Shown here: positions 47,551 through 57,440 of the stretch, piece after piece | Layout of the letters: each line of letters begins with the position of its first letter | How positions within the stretch are numbered: position 1 is the stretch's first letter | Assembly: GCA_022496205.1 (NCBI GenBank) | Contig: WTXD01000033.1 | Span: 186,001-250,000 of the forward strand | Direction: 5' to 3' | Length of the DNA stretch: 64,000 nt | Origin: Gloeopeniophorella convolvens | Taxonomy: Eukaryota > Basidiomycota > Agaricomycetes > Russulales | The notes under the pieces: model-generated | Databases searched by the model: none | Told to the model about the DNA's origin: nothing | The model's input: the letters and a program-made list of their open reading frames with translations, nothing else | Translations under genes and position numbers: made by a program

Positions 47551-49268
47551 CTGATACACCCTTACGTATCATGAGCGTCAACATGAGATGCCGCAACGCA
47601 GCCACTCACGCCCTCCTCCTCGACAACACTAACAACTTCGATCTTATTCTTATTCAGGAACCCTGGTACCAACGAGTAGGGCTCATGCGCTCGGACTCGG
47701 ACCCCAATGGGGTCGAGGTACTTGGGACAGTGGCAGCCCCTGGCTGGGACATCCACTATCCCCTAACTGCCGCACGCGCGACTGTCAAAGTCGTCGCTTA
47801 CTCACGTACTCGATCACGTTATAAGATCACGGCCCGACCGGACCGCGTCTCGCACCCGTGTGTGATCGCGCTGGATGTCCGGAAAGGCGACTTCCGCTGC
47901 GAAGTCATCAATGTCTACCACGACGTCGAAAACCCGACGTCACTCCACTCTCTCACCGCACTATCTATTCAGCCACTCGTTCCCACCCTAGTCGCAGGCG
48001 ACTTTAACCTCCACCACCCTATGTGGAGTCACCCAGGGTGGGACGAGTCAGACCGCGCGTCCAACCTACTGGACTGGGCGGAACTCAACTTCCTCAACCT
48101 CATCAACGAACCCGGTGTCACGACCCGCTGGGGAGAAGGTGACCAAAGAGACTCCGTCATCGACCTCATGTGGGAGAACCTACAGGCACGCATTAACCGT
48201 ACTTTCGTCAACCACAGCGTAGACCGTGCCACGAGCCTAGGCTCGGACCACTCGGCACTTCTTATTTATGCGCAACCGCTTGCGTCGCCAGAAGATTTCG
48301 AAGACGAACCCGGCCCCACCGGTTACGTCTTCGACCCGGACTATGCCGACAAATGGGCCGAAAATTTCCCCATTCGGCTGGCTGACTCAGTCCCGCTCAA
48401 TAACCAATGGCAACTAGACGGCGAGGCAGAGAGCCTCACTTACGACATTGATACCGCACTCGCGGCATCGATGAACAAGCGTAAACCGTCTAAGTTCGAA
48501 TCCAAATGGTGGAACCCTGAGTGCCAAGCAGCTGTCAAGCTAGTCCGGGAGGTGCAAACAGACGAAGAACGCAAATCCCTTGCGAAAGAAATGAGGAAGA
48601 AAGTCAAAGTCGCCAAACGAGAATGGGCCAACAAACTTCTCGGCTACGCTGACATAGACACGCTATGGTCAGTAGCCAAGTGGCGCCATGGCCGCCGCCT
48701 CAAAAACGTCCCTTTCCTCAAAGGGGATGACGGCCGACTACTTGACTCATCTCCGCTCATTGCTGACGCGTTCCAGAGGAGATGCTTTAACGCCACTCCC
48801 CCTGAAGTCCCACTTCGGTTCCCAGATGACCCGCCCATCCACCCAACGAGGCCGCATCATCCTATCTGCGAACAAGAGATAGATGATTGCCTCAAAGACG
48901 CGTCACAACGGTCTGCCCCAGGCCTAAGTGGACACACGTACAATCTCATCAAACGAGTCTGGGCCCTCCACCCGGCCCGGATCACGCGACTCTTTGATGC
49001 GTGCCTTAGACTCGGCCACCACCCCCGACCATGGAAGACCGCCATGGTCGTCATGATTCCCAAACCGAACCGGACTGACTACTCACAGGTCAAGAACTGG
49101 CGCCCGATCGCTCTACTAGAGTGCTTCGGCAAACTCCTCGAGAAAGTGATGACGCGCAGAATCCTCCATGACATAGGCACCCACCGCATCGTTCCCACCA
49201 ATCAGTTCGGAGGCAGGAATGCCTCCAACTGCACGGACGCCGGTCTCGCCATGGTACATGACATACAG
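47547..49268 (+). CDS. LINE ORF2, 5' part: AP-like endonuclease and start of reverse transcriptase
   Basis: N-terminal endonuclease-exonuclease-phosphatase domain: N near 47575, LIQEPW with the catalytic Glu near 47650, VAGDFNLHHPMW near 47992-48027 and LGSDHSALL near 48238. It nicks the target for reverse transcription. After a basic linker comes the reverse transcriptase start, with NWRPIALLECFGKLLEK near 49096-49145 and NQFGGR near 49200. The frame is interrupted after the codons for HDIQ by the DNA element at 49269. Reading into the element adds a short unrelated tail to a stop at 49322. No other lesion was seen, so the interruption appears to be the inactivating event for this ORF. Confidence 0.88.
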
Positions 49269-49287
49269 CTCTACAAAAACCCCCCTG
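49269..49287 (+). repeat. Left terminal inverted repeat
   Basis: Pairs with 51797-51814; 18 of 19 positions match, allowing one single-base gap in the C/G run. Confidence 0.88.
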
Positions 49288-51460
49288 TCTTACTCCTTGC
49301 TTACCGTGCTTACCAGTCTTAGTCATTCTTAGTACTCTTAGATTGTTCTTGAAGCTAAATTAGGGCCTGCTTGTGGTCATCTTACGGCCTCCAGCTTACC
49401 TGAGTCTTCTGCTTAGCTTCTGCCTTCCTTACATCTGAAAAACCCTCCCTAATAAGATTGCACATAATATTTAATAGATACATCTGCGAGGTCTCCGCCT
49501 GCCGCAGTCTCCTGTGTGTGCCGCCACCGATCTCACACTCGCTGCCACCGTTCCCACGCGCACCACCACCGCCGTTGTCGGCCTTGATCTCGTCGTCGCA
49601 GTCGTGGGTGACGGTGCTAGCGTCACTGGTGCCGCTGGCGTCGTTGTTGTTGCGGCTGTGCTACGTCGCAGCGTGTCGCGACCACCGTCGTCGTCATGGG
49701 CACACCATGTCGCATTGCCACCGCACTGCGTCGTGCAGCCGCGTCGTCATTGTTGTCGGGGCCGTGCTGCTCCGCACAGCCTCGCAACGTGGTTGCGGTG
49801 CCACCGCTCCCACTCACACAGGGAGCAGACACAGGGCCATGGGGCGGGCCTAGTGGTCAGCGGGAGTACTACATATTGGGTACACAGGCGCACCTCGTTG
49901 CGTCCTTTGCGCCAGGTCATTGGCCATGCCGCAAGCACCATGAGCACAGCGGGCCGGCGGAGAGGACGACGAGGGGCGGGCGCGCGGGAGTGTGGCCGTG
50001 CCCGAGTGTGACGGCGAGGCACACCTTGTCCGCGTGGCACAGCGCGCCGGTGCATGCGTCGAGGACAAACGTACCGCCTGGGTGTGGCGCCGGGACGCCA
50101 TCAGCAGCACTCAAACTTGGGCTACTGGTGTGGCTGCGCTCATCAGGGAGTGGCGGTGATTTGGCACGGGGTGGTGTCAGCGATGTCGCGGCGATGGCGT
50201 GTATTGCGGTACGGCCGTCGCTGTTTGGGCTTGCAAAGTTGGCCTCGTGCGCGAAAGATTGCGGCGGCGGCGTTGTAGCAAACTGGAAGGCCGGCGCGAT
50301 AAGGGACGCGCGCTCGCTGTGTTCGTCCACACAACTTTGCAGTGGTGACCGCACTTTGAGGCGCGCGTCACTGTGCCACATCGTGGTCGCGTTACGCGGT
50401 GAACTCTCCTGCGCCCGCACGTCGGGGTTGTGGTTCGGTGCCGGGTCGTGCGAGGCGAGTCATGGCGGCGTTTTGGCGCCTGGCCAGGCGAATGTGACGA
50501 GGATGGACGATAGCAGGTGGGGAGGAGGTTGGTGGGAAAGGCAGTGAGGGAGATGGGGATGGCAAAAGGGCCGGGGACAGGCGGTTCAGGAGGAGCGGGA
50601 ACGAGGGAGCGAAGGATAGCGTACCTGCGTGTGCCAGCGCTGACACGCGCGGATCGGTGCAGTGCTATTTGCGGGCGACGCGGAAGGTGAGGGCGGTGAG
50701 CCAGGTGAGGGTGCGCCGGGCGAGCTCGCAGGCAGCGAGCCGGAAAGTGAGCCGGGAGAAGGCGGCGATATGGGTGCAGGGGACAGGGTTGGGGGCGTAC
50801 CGTCAGGCGCGGTCGCCAACATCGCCCAGGAGCGCCTGGCGGGGCAGGAGGCGAGGGCTGCGTCACGGCGCAATTCTTCGTCACTGAGAGGGGCAAAGAG
50901 TGAGTGTGGGATAGCGGAGAGTGCGAGTGGGCGGTGGTCAGTACGTGTGAGCGGACAGTGTACATAGCAGGCGCACCTTAGTACTTACTACCGTTTTCGA
51001 GAAACGACAAGTCGAACTGTTGACTCGCGCGGCAAGAACACGTCACGTGTCACGTGTCACGTGTGGCGTGTATCCGGCCGAACCCGGTGTCGTACGACTT
51101 TCACGATTCCGCACGATGCCACGTCGCTTCACTCTTTTCTCCTCCCTCCATCTTCCCGCATTTCCCCTCCCCCGTTTCTCCTTCCCTTCCCCTCCTGCCA
51201 TACCTGCAAGCCCACCACCTGCAAACCAAGGTCAGTATAGGAAGGAGCTGGGGATATGGGTGAGCATTCAGCACATCCTACACGGTTTTGCTAACTTACT
51301 GTTAGTACAACACTTTGCTGGCTTGCTGCTGCCTGCATCTCCCTGTTGGTTCTCGCTCCTCTGACTGACATAAGGTATGTCTCCTTCCTGCTCTTTCATG
51401 TACTATTGTTGACTTTGTTGAGCACAGTCTCTTTGATCCCCGGCTGGATGACTTGTGGCT

Positions 51461-51515
51461 GAGGGTTAGGGTTAGGGTTAGGTGTTCAGGGTGAGGGGAT
51501 ATTAGGGTTAGGGTT
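51461..51515 (+). repeat. Interstitial telomere-like TTAGGG repeats
   Basis: About three perfect TTAGGG units at 51463-51482, then after 20 bases another two units at 51502-51515. TTAGGG is the usual telomere repeat of filamentous fungi. It lies inside the TIR element, about 300 bases from its right end. Confidence 0.9.
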
Positions 51516-51796
51516 GACATTAGTTACCTTAATAGTGTATAATGTTAGTAGTATAGTGGAATATTAGCTTCCTTTTTACTGCTTCTACATTATAGTGTGA
51601 TCATGTTTTGACTAGCTTATTCATGTCTTATTGTGTGCCTCATCATTGAGAGTTCTTTTTAACTTCTTTTAAAGATGCCAATAAGATGTAGGTCTTATGA
51701 CTAGTGTGGCAATTTAGATGGATAAGGAAAAAATAAGCTCAGTTCCCAATAATCACTTACTAAGAGCAAAAAAGATCTTATTGAGTGTCATAAGAG

Positions 51797-51814
51797 CAGG
51801 GGGTTTTTGTAGAG
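51797..51814 (-). repeat. Right terminal inverted repeat
   Basis: Inverted partner of 49269-49287; followed by the second AG of the target duplication. Confidence 0.88.
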
Positions 51815-51816
51815 AG

Positions 51817-54003
51817 GCGGCCACTGAACAAGGACTGGTCGCCGGATGTCTCCTCTTTGACATTCAAGGCTTCTTCGACAATATCAACCACGACCGCGCC
51901 ATCCAGATCATGCGCGATCTAGGCTTCTCCAACGAGACCTGCGAGTGGACCAGATCGTTCCTCGCAGAACGCAAAGTCAGACTCCGTTTCAACGGGTACA
52001 CGGGCGACCCGATAGACCTGGCGGTTGGGACGCCGCAAGGATCCCCACTCTCACCCGTCTTATCCATCATCTATGCATCCCCACTACTCCACATCGGGAG
52101 AAAGTGGGCGAACACTTCGCTTAGTATGTACATGGACGACGGTAACATATTCGCATGCGGCTCAGACTTCACCCGCGTCAAACTCTTACTACGAGACGCT
52201 TATGCTGACTGCCTTGACTGGCTTACGCGAGCCGGACTCCAAATCGAGGAGTCCAAAAGCGAACTCATCTTCTTTAGGAAACCTTGGAGCCGCGCGACCT
52301 TACCTAAGGTGCTCAAAGTCTGGTCTCCGAAGAAAAATGCTGACATCATCATACGCGCGTCAACTTGCGTGAGATACCTCGGCATCTACTTCGACCCAAC
52401 CCTCAAGTTTGACCAACACGTGAAAATCATGTGCGCGCGCGCCAAAAGCTCAATCAACGCGCTACGCATATTGGGCAACTCCATCTGCGGCCTAGACCTC
52501 GCCAACTGGAGGCTGGCCATCAACGGCATCATTCTCCCTGTCCTAACCTACGCTGCCCCGGTCTGGTACCGGGGCACAGGACAAAAAACCCTTATCCGCT
52601 CTCTTCAGACTGCCATGAACGACGGCATTCGACTCACCATGGGCGCATTTCGCACGACGCCCATTGAACCCCTACAGATGCTGGCAGGCATTCTCCCCAT
52701 GGACTTACATCTAGAGATGCTCGTCAGCAACATGGCTTTGCGTTTATCCAAGCTAGACGCGAAATCACAACTACTCTCCCGACTCGGTAACGAATGGGGT
52801 GTCTGGGAAGACGGCGAACCGCCACTCCCCATCACCATCCCCCGTTCGCGACCCATCCAAACGACCCTCACCCGGCTAGCCGCCAGAGTCATGCAAGGAG
52901 GCGAACACCTCAACCTGTATGCCGCGCCCCCATGGGCTCGCGGTAATAACTGGGGTAAATGTCTCATTATTGATACAAATACCTATCGTGGCGACGCACG
53001 CAAACCCTACGTACTTCGGCTCAAAGCCGACTCCATTGATCGCTCATCGAACACACTCTTCATTTTCACAGACGGCTCCCGTTTCGACCCGGACAGGGAT
53101 TCAGTCATGCACTCGGGCTACGGCGCGACCGTCTTCTTCCGAGGAGCGGAAACGGCCAACACGGCGAGGTCCCTCGGGACGACTGCCACTATATTTGATG
53201 CGGAGATGGCGGCCCTGGCTGCCGGGGCGACGATGGCCCAGACTGCTCTTACGACACACCCTGACTGCCGGCGCGTCATCTTTCTTTCGGACTCCTTTTC
53301 ATCCCTCCACACGATCTACTCTGCGCGCCCTCATGTGGCCCAGAAATACTCCCTAACATTCAAACAAACTATTGACAATATTCTTTCTCATTCTAGGGAC
53401 CTGACGGTGGAAATCCGGTGGTGCCCGGGGCACACGGGAATCCTCGGCAATGAGCGCGCTGACGAGCTCGCCAAGTCCGGCGTCTCCCTCCCCCTCCTTC
53501 CGAACCAGAGAGAACCCCACACTCTCTCCCATCAGCGAATGTCCAACAAGGAAGCTGCCGCGTTTGCTTGGAAACAACGCTGGCACGCATCTCCTCGGCG
53601 ATCGGACGCTTGGCGGGGCTTACCCAACCCGCCTAACGGCAAACTTGCACCGGCTTACCAAGCCATGCATTCGGCAAAGACGGCCCGGCCCATCATATCC
53701 ACATTCACCCGTCTCCTTACCGGCCACGCCTTCTGCGGTGCCTACACCGCCATGATGAAGCCGACAGAACGCACGTCATGCGACTGTCCGGACGCACCAC
53801 TTCAGACCATCGAACATGTCCTCACTTCATGCCCACTCTACGCCGAACCCCGCCGATCCATCCTCCGTCCCATCGCCCACGACTACTCGCTGCACAAAAT
53901 ATTCGGAACAAAGGAGGGGGGCGCCGCGCTGGCCAAGTTCATCGAGGCCACTCGCTGCCTGATGGTGCCCCGCATGCCCCCTCAGCCCCCGGAACCCCCC
54001 TGA
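51817..54003 (+). CDS. LINE ORF2, 3' part: reverse transcriptase and RNase H
   Basis: Continues the ORF2 frame after the nested element. Reverse transcriptase motifs appear in order: FDIQGFFDNINHD (first catalytic Asp) near 51857-51895, VGTPQGSPLSPVL near 52023-52060 and the YMDD box at about 52129-52140. After the thumb comes RNase H: FTDGSRFD near 53068, an E in FDAEMAAL near 53203, LSDSFSS near 53285 and the WCPGHTGILGNERADELAKSG motif near 53420-53475. A C-terminal zinc-like motif (CDCP...H...CP) lies near 53779-53835. The stop at 54001 is followed by a 3' UTR of about 230 bases and the poly(A) tail. All catalytic residues are present. A frame also opens upstream inside the DNA element, by chance. 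Confidence 0.88.
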   Translation, partial: AATEQGLVAGCLLFDIQGFFDNINHDRAIQIMRDLGFSNETCEWTRSFLAERKVRLRFNGYTGDPIDLAVGTPQGSPLSPVLSIIYASPLLHIGRKWANTSLSMYMDDGNIFACGSDFTRVKLLLRDAYADCLDWLTRAGLQIEESKSELIFFRKPWSRATLPKVLKVWSPKKNADIIIRASTCVRYLGIYFDPTLKFDQHVKIMCARAKSSINALRILGNSICGLDLANWRLAINGIILPVLTYAAPVWYRGTGQKTLIRSLQTAMNDGIRLTMGAFRTTPIEPLQMLAGILPMDLHLEMLVSNMALRLSKLDAKSQLLSRLGNEWGVWEDGEPPLPITIPRSRPIQTTLTRLAARVMQGGEHLNLYAAPPWARGNNWGKCLIIDTNTYRGDARKPYVLRLKADSIDRSSNTLFIFTDGSRFDPDRDSVMHSGYGATVFFRGAETANTARSLGTTATIFDAEMAALAAGATMAQTALTTHPDCRRVIFLSDSFSSLHTIYSARPHVAQKYSLTFKQTIDNILSHSRDLTVEIRWCPGHTGILGNERADELAKSGVSLPLLPNQREPHTLSHQRMSNKEAAAFAWKQRWHASPRRSDAWRGLPNPPNGKLAPAYQAMHSAKTARPIISTFTRLLTGHAFCGAYTAMMKPTERTSCDCPDAPLQTIEHVLTSCPLYAEPRRSILRPIAHDYSLHKIFGTKEGGAALAKFIEATRCLMVPRMPPQPPEPP

Positions 54004-54252
54004 AGGTCCCACGCGCGGTTACGGCCTATATGTGGCCACCGCTTTGTCGCTGTGAAAGCGGCTCGGAACTCTAACGCCCTAGCGGCGGATCGGACTTTGA
54101 CTACTACTTACTACTTCTATTTGCGCCCGGCCCGATTACTCATACATTGACTCAGATCCTGTGAAACTGTATTACATATGTAGTGCGACCGCGTCTTGCG
54201 ATGGACTCGCTGTTGCGGAATATAAATGCTGATAAAAAAAAAAAAAAAAAAA

Positions 54253-54266
54253 AGCATCGTGAAGCG
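54253..54266 (+). repeat. LINE target-site duplication, right copy
   Basis: AAGCATCGTGAAGC directly after the poly(A); its first two A are shared with the tail, so 12-14 bp are certain. Confidence 0.88.
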
Positions 54267-54546
54267 TTCCCAAAGCGTTTTCCCTGATGGCGGGCCTTCG
54301 CATAGCCCGGTGGCAGCTAGCTCAACCTCAAAGCGCAGAGGCAGAGAGTTCAGGCAGACGAGCCCTATCCTGCGGCACGTCTGCTGGAGTTAGGACAAAG
54401 TGTGTGCGTGAGAGCATTGGACAGTCTCGTACGAGCTGATACGCGATGATGGTCTGGTGGTCAGTGTAAAGGAGGACATGTTCGATTAATTCATTGGGGA
54501 GAACTGAAAAGGGATCGGGAGCTAGATTGTGAAATACTCGCAACAT
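54253..54546 (-). pseudogene. F-box family 2, broken copy, 5' part
   Basis: Start MLRVFHNLAPDP at 54546, then the F-box FSVLPNELIEHVLLYTD near 54475-54510. An intron with a GTACGAG donor and CAGCAG acceptor (about 54385-54440) matches the intron at 56737-56788 of the intact copy. Exon 2 (CRRIGLV, ELAATGLCEGP) runs to the LINE junction. This first part is free of visible lesions, unlike the 3' part beyond the LINE. Confidence 0.78.
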
Positions 54547-55194
54547 GATGTGGTATGCAAGCAAAGCATATATTGGATGAGCGAACAATCGACCGCGAGG
54601 TGTGATGCTATGGTTTGAGGTACTAGTAGTACGGGCGTGCCCGGTGCCGCCACCGTTGCACAGCAGGACCGAACGGGACGAGCGGGGCCCGAGTTCGGCA
54701 ACCACCGGTGAGGGTTTTTTCTTATCGGCATCTCTGGCTCGGAGCGGATCAGCGAAAAGGCAGCTGGTGCGGCGGCCAGCTCAGCTCTGAGTACTACATA
54801 CATGTGTATGGTGGCTCTAATGCAGCTCTGCGCTCTGCTACACGGTATGACTGCTGGCATGGCGCATTGCCAGGAGATGCGTGAGATCCTGCGCTAATCC
54901 AACTATATCATCCCTGCCTTTCTACTTCTTCCGCCCACTCGAGAGCCGTTATCTGCCCAGTTTCAGAGCACTCGTCGTCTCTAGTATTTCTTTCCAGCAG
55001 AGCGCATACCATCGAGTGCATCGGGAAGCACTTTGGTTGTCAGACCTACTGCACGTCGCTCGTCCTTGGACATGCCCGAAGCTGTCAGCCAATTGGCTGC
55101 CATCACGTAGCGAACACACTGCAAGAGCTAAATAACAAGAATGAAGTCGTTGTCGAGCCTATACCGCTGATGTGCTGCCGTGAGCGTGGCGAAC
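54547..55194. other. Intergenic DNA between the two F-box family 2 copies
   Basis: No supported gene. A block near 54850-54895 (GCCAGGAG...GATCCTGC) resembles 41800-41822 beyond the other copy, suggesting the duplication extended past the 3' end of the gene. Confidence 0.4.
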
Positions 55195-56908
55195 TCATCG
55201 CAAGATATACAGACATACATGATAGACATTTAGCGCATCCCCGCAAAGCCTGAGCCCGGTGTGTTCTATCTCCTGGTGCGCGTCCTCGGGAACAGGTATT
55301 TCGTAGACCAGAAGGTCCAGCTCGTAGTTACTCACGCCTGCCGCACCCCGCGGCTGACCAGCGCGGGCGTGTTGAACACGCCGGGGGTGGTAGTCGAAGA
55401 CCGTGGCGAGAAATTTCCCGCCACGGAAGGTGAGTTCGGGAACCACGAAGCGCATGTCCGCGATGGTGAATGGGACATCCGGGGGATAGTGTTTGTCGCT
55501 CGGGAAATGGTGGAATCGCGCGACGTTGGGGCTCCATTTCTCCCAGTGAACGTTGATCGGATTTCCATCGCTCTGTGTTGCTACGATGTAGGACATTAGC
55601 GCTCTCGTTCGGATGTGCACCCCCGAGAACGTGTCCCCTATGACGTCGTGGGTGCCCCATACGAATACACCGAGCAGCCACTCTTGTGGATCTGGATGGA
55701 AATAGCCACGCAATTCGGTTGACGACGTTTGGAGAGGAGGTTTCATTGAGTCGTGGTGAAACTCGACAGATGCTCCTCGAAACTTATGTGCCTTGTCTTT
55801 CCCCAGGTTGTCCGGGAGAGATAAGAGGTGTGTGCAGGTGATCGAGTTGGACGTCCGCCCTGCCTCGTAGTTAAGCGTGTACACGAATATCTGCAGAGTG
55901 ACTTCATCGTTCCTCAGGTGGCACCGGTACTGCATTATTGCGTGGTTCTCGTCAAGAAACTTGAAGCTGTGCCTTTCTCTGGCACCCTTTTCCACCTGTG
56001 CGAAGGGTCAGCGAGTTTCACGAGATATCTGACGTTTCTGAGACGTACAGCGTCAAGGACCAACGCTCCGGTTTGCCAGTTCCAAACAATAGTGCGGGTT
56101 TCGTGAGGGAGATATGTGCTCCAGGCGAAGTAGCACCCGTGAATATCCAAGTGATCTTCCGACCGCCAGTCACGGCGGCTTGGTGGACGCGCCAGTGAAT
56201 CTCTGTGGAGAGGCGCTAACTCGTGAAAGTCTCCCGTGGAGAGTGTTCGGACGGAAAATTTGCCCATCTCAGTATCCTCGCTGTTGGAGTGTTCAGACGT
56301 GATCAGAGAAACGCTCACAAGGGGCTGCGTGCACTCACGGGCCGGGCCCCTTCCCCGCGATCAGCAAGTCTTGCATGGCATCTACGCAGATCCATCCCGG
56401 GTCATAATCTAACGTTAATTTCCACTTCCGTGCTTCTATTCCGCGCAAAGGAGATGACATTTGATACAAGAGAAGCTCGTTGGGTTCGTCACCGTATGTG
56501 ATGATCAGGCCTCCGGACACGATCCTGTTGCCCTTCCAGTCGGTCTGTGGCAGAGGGACGTCAGGGGTCGACCGTTCTCCGCTAAGCCAGGCCCCACGAT
56601 GCTTCTCCAGTATCAAAAAGCGCTCCGCGACCGTTCTCCCCGGCTGCGGGCCATCGCGGAGGCCACTGGCAGCTAGTTCAACCGCATAGCGCAAAGGGAG
56701 GGAATCTAGGTAGATGAGCCTAATCCTGCGACTCGCCTACTGGCTTCAGAACAAGATGAAGGATTGAAAGTGCTGAATGGTCGCGTACGAGCTGACACGC
56801 GATGGTAGCCTGGGCACCGGCGTGGAGGAGTATTTGCACAATCAGTTCATCGGGGAGGGCTGAAAATGAGCCGGGAAGTGGATCCTTGCATACTCCCGAC
56901 ATGTTCAT
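55195..56908 (-). CDS. F-box protein, family 2 (apparently intact copy)
   Basis: Predicted SCF ubiquitin ligase adaptor. Four exons on the minus strand: 56789-56908, 56339-56736, 56049-56280 and 55195-55995, with introns of 52, 58 and 53 bp that all keep phase. The start MNMSGVCKDP is followed by the F-box FSALPDELIVQILLHAG. Exon 2 carries RYAVELAASGLRDGP, ILEKHRGAWLSG and LLLYQMSSPLRG. Exon 3 carries LSTGDFHELAP and VWNWQTGALVLDA, which looks like beta-propeller-type strands. Exon 4 (FLDENHAIMQYRC, HIRTRALMSYIV, VFDYHPRR, LCGDALNVYH) ends at a TGA at 55195. The exon order matches the broken paralog. A further short C-terminal exon cannot be excluded. No lesion seen. Confidence 0.78.
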
Positions 56909-57440
56909 AGACCACCAAGTCAGATTACGAGGGAGCTGCTTCAATGGGGCATGCAGCTGTGGTCGGAGAACGGAGCACAACTTGGAGTTCGAAATGGCGC
57001 GATGAGCTGGCGGCACGTGCGGTTCGGCTTTGCCCGTGTGCTCCCCGCCGACCTTTCAAGTTGCAACCTTCCGCTCACCCCTTGCGGCCAATTGCCTGGC
57101 GCGATTCACGGTCGAAATTAGACTGCACGCCCCCGATACCCAAGGCCTCTCGAGATGCCCAATCACCTGTATCAATACTTGCTTGTAAAGTCACAGCAGT
57201 GCAGGGTTCGTTACACGTTGACCAAATGAATGATGGCTTCAGCCATTGTATAGCCAAGGTTGAGCGCTCCGACGACTCAAGTAGACCCATTATACTCAGG
57301 CATATTGGGAAAAAATGCACATCGTATACCCGCCTTGTAGTAGTATCACCAGATGGGAGATTCTGAGTGAGGTACCCAATGGATCGTGACGGCGTTGGGA
57401 ACTGGAGGCTGCGTGCATGGTAGCAGGACCCTAGTACCTT
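56909..57440. other. Intergenic DNA, divergent flank
   Basis: Lies between the 5' end of the F-box gene and the 3' end of the next minus-strand gene. Frames on both strands here are short and without domains. Confidence 0.5.

Larger units (their letters stand above)
49269..51814. mobile_element. TIR DNA transposon, non-autonomous, with AG target duplication
   Basis: Left end CTCTACAAAAACCCCCCTG (49269-49287) and right end CAGGGGGTTTTTGTAGAG (51797-51814) are inverted repeats differing by one C. AG occurs on both sides (49267-49268, 51815-51816). Excising the element and one AG restores the LINE ORF2 frame exactly, which supports a 2-bp duplication. Subterminal DNA is rich in short TCTTA-type motifs on the left and their complements (CTAAGAG, ATAAGAG) on the right. 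A 2-bp duplication with subterminal repeats points toward CACTA/EnSpm-like or another superfamily; no transposase domain was found inside, so it is non-autonomous. The GC-rich interior (about 49480-50970) is unlike the AT-rich ends and may be captured host sequence, with proline/alanine-rich frames on the minus strand. I assign no function to it. Confidence 0.85.
44339..54252 (+). mobile_element. Tad-like non-LTR retrotransposon (LINE), interrupted by a DNA element
   Basis: The element runs from just after the left target duplication to a poly(A) tail of about 19-21 A at 54234-54254. It encodes a gag-like ORF1 with zinc knuckles and an ORF2 with endonuclease, reverse transcriptase and RNase H, the set typical of the fungal Tad clade. 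Net of the 2.5 kb nested insert it is about 7.4 kb, close to full length, with a 5' leader of about 95 bases before ORF1. It transposes by target-primed reverse transcription (family knowledge). The 14-bp target duplication and long clean poly(A) suggest a young insertion. It lies opposite to the F-box gene it disrupts. Confidence 0.92.

Noticed and set aside
50177..50965. Minus-strand 262-codon proline-rich frame inside the TIR element
   Set aside because: Low complexity, competing frames in the same DNA and no transposase motif; not enough to call a gene.
49267..51816. TA target duplication (Tc1/mariner-like) for the nested element
   Set aside because: TA pairs exist just inside the ends, but removing the insert on that model leaves a stop and the wrong frame in ORF2, while AG restores it exactly.
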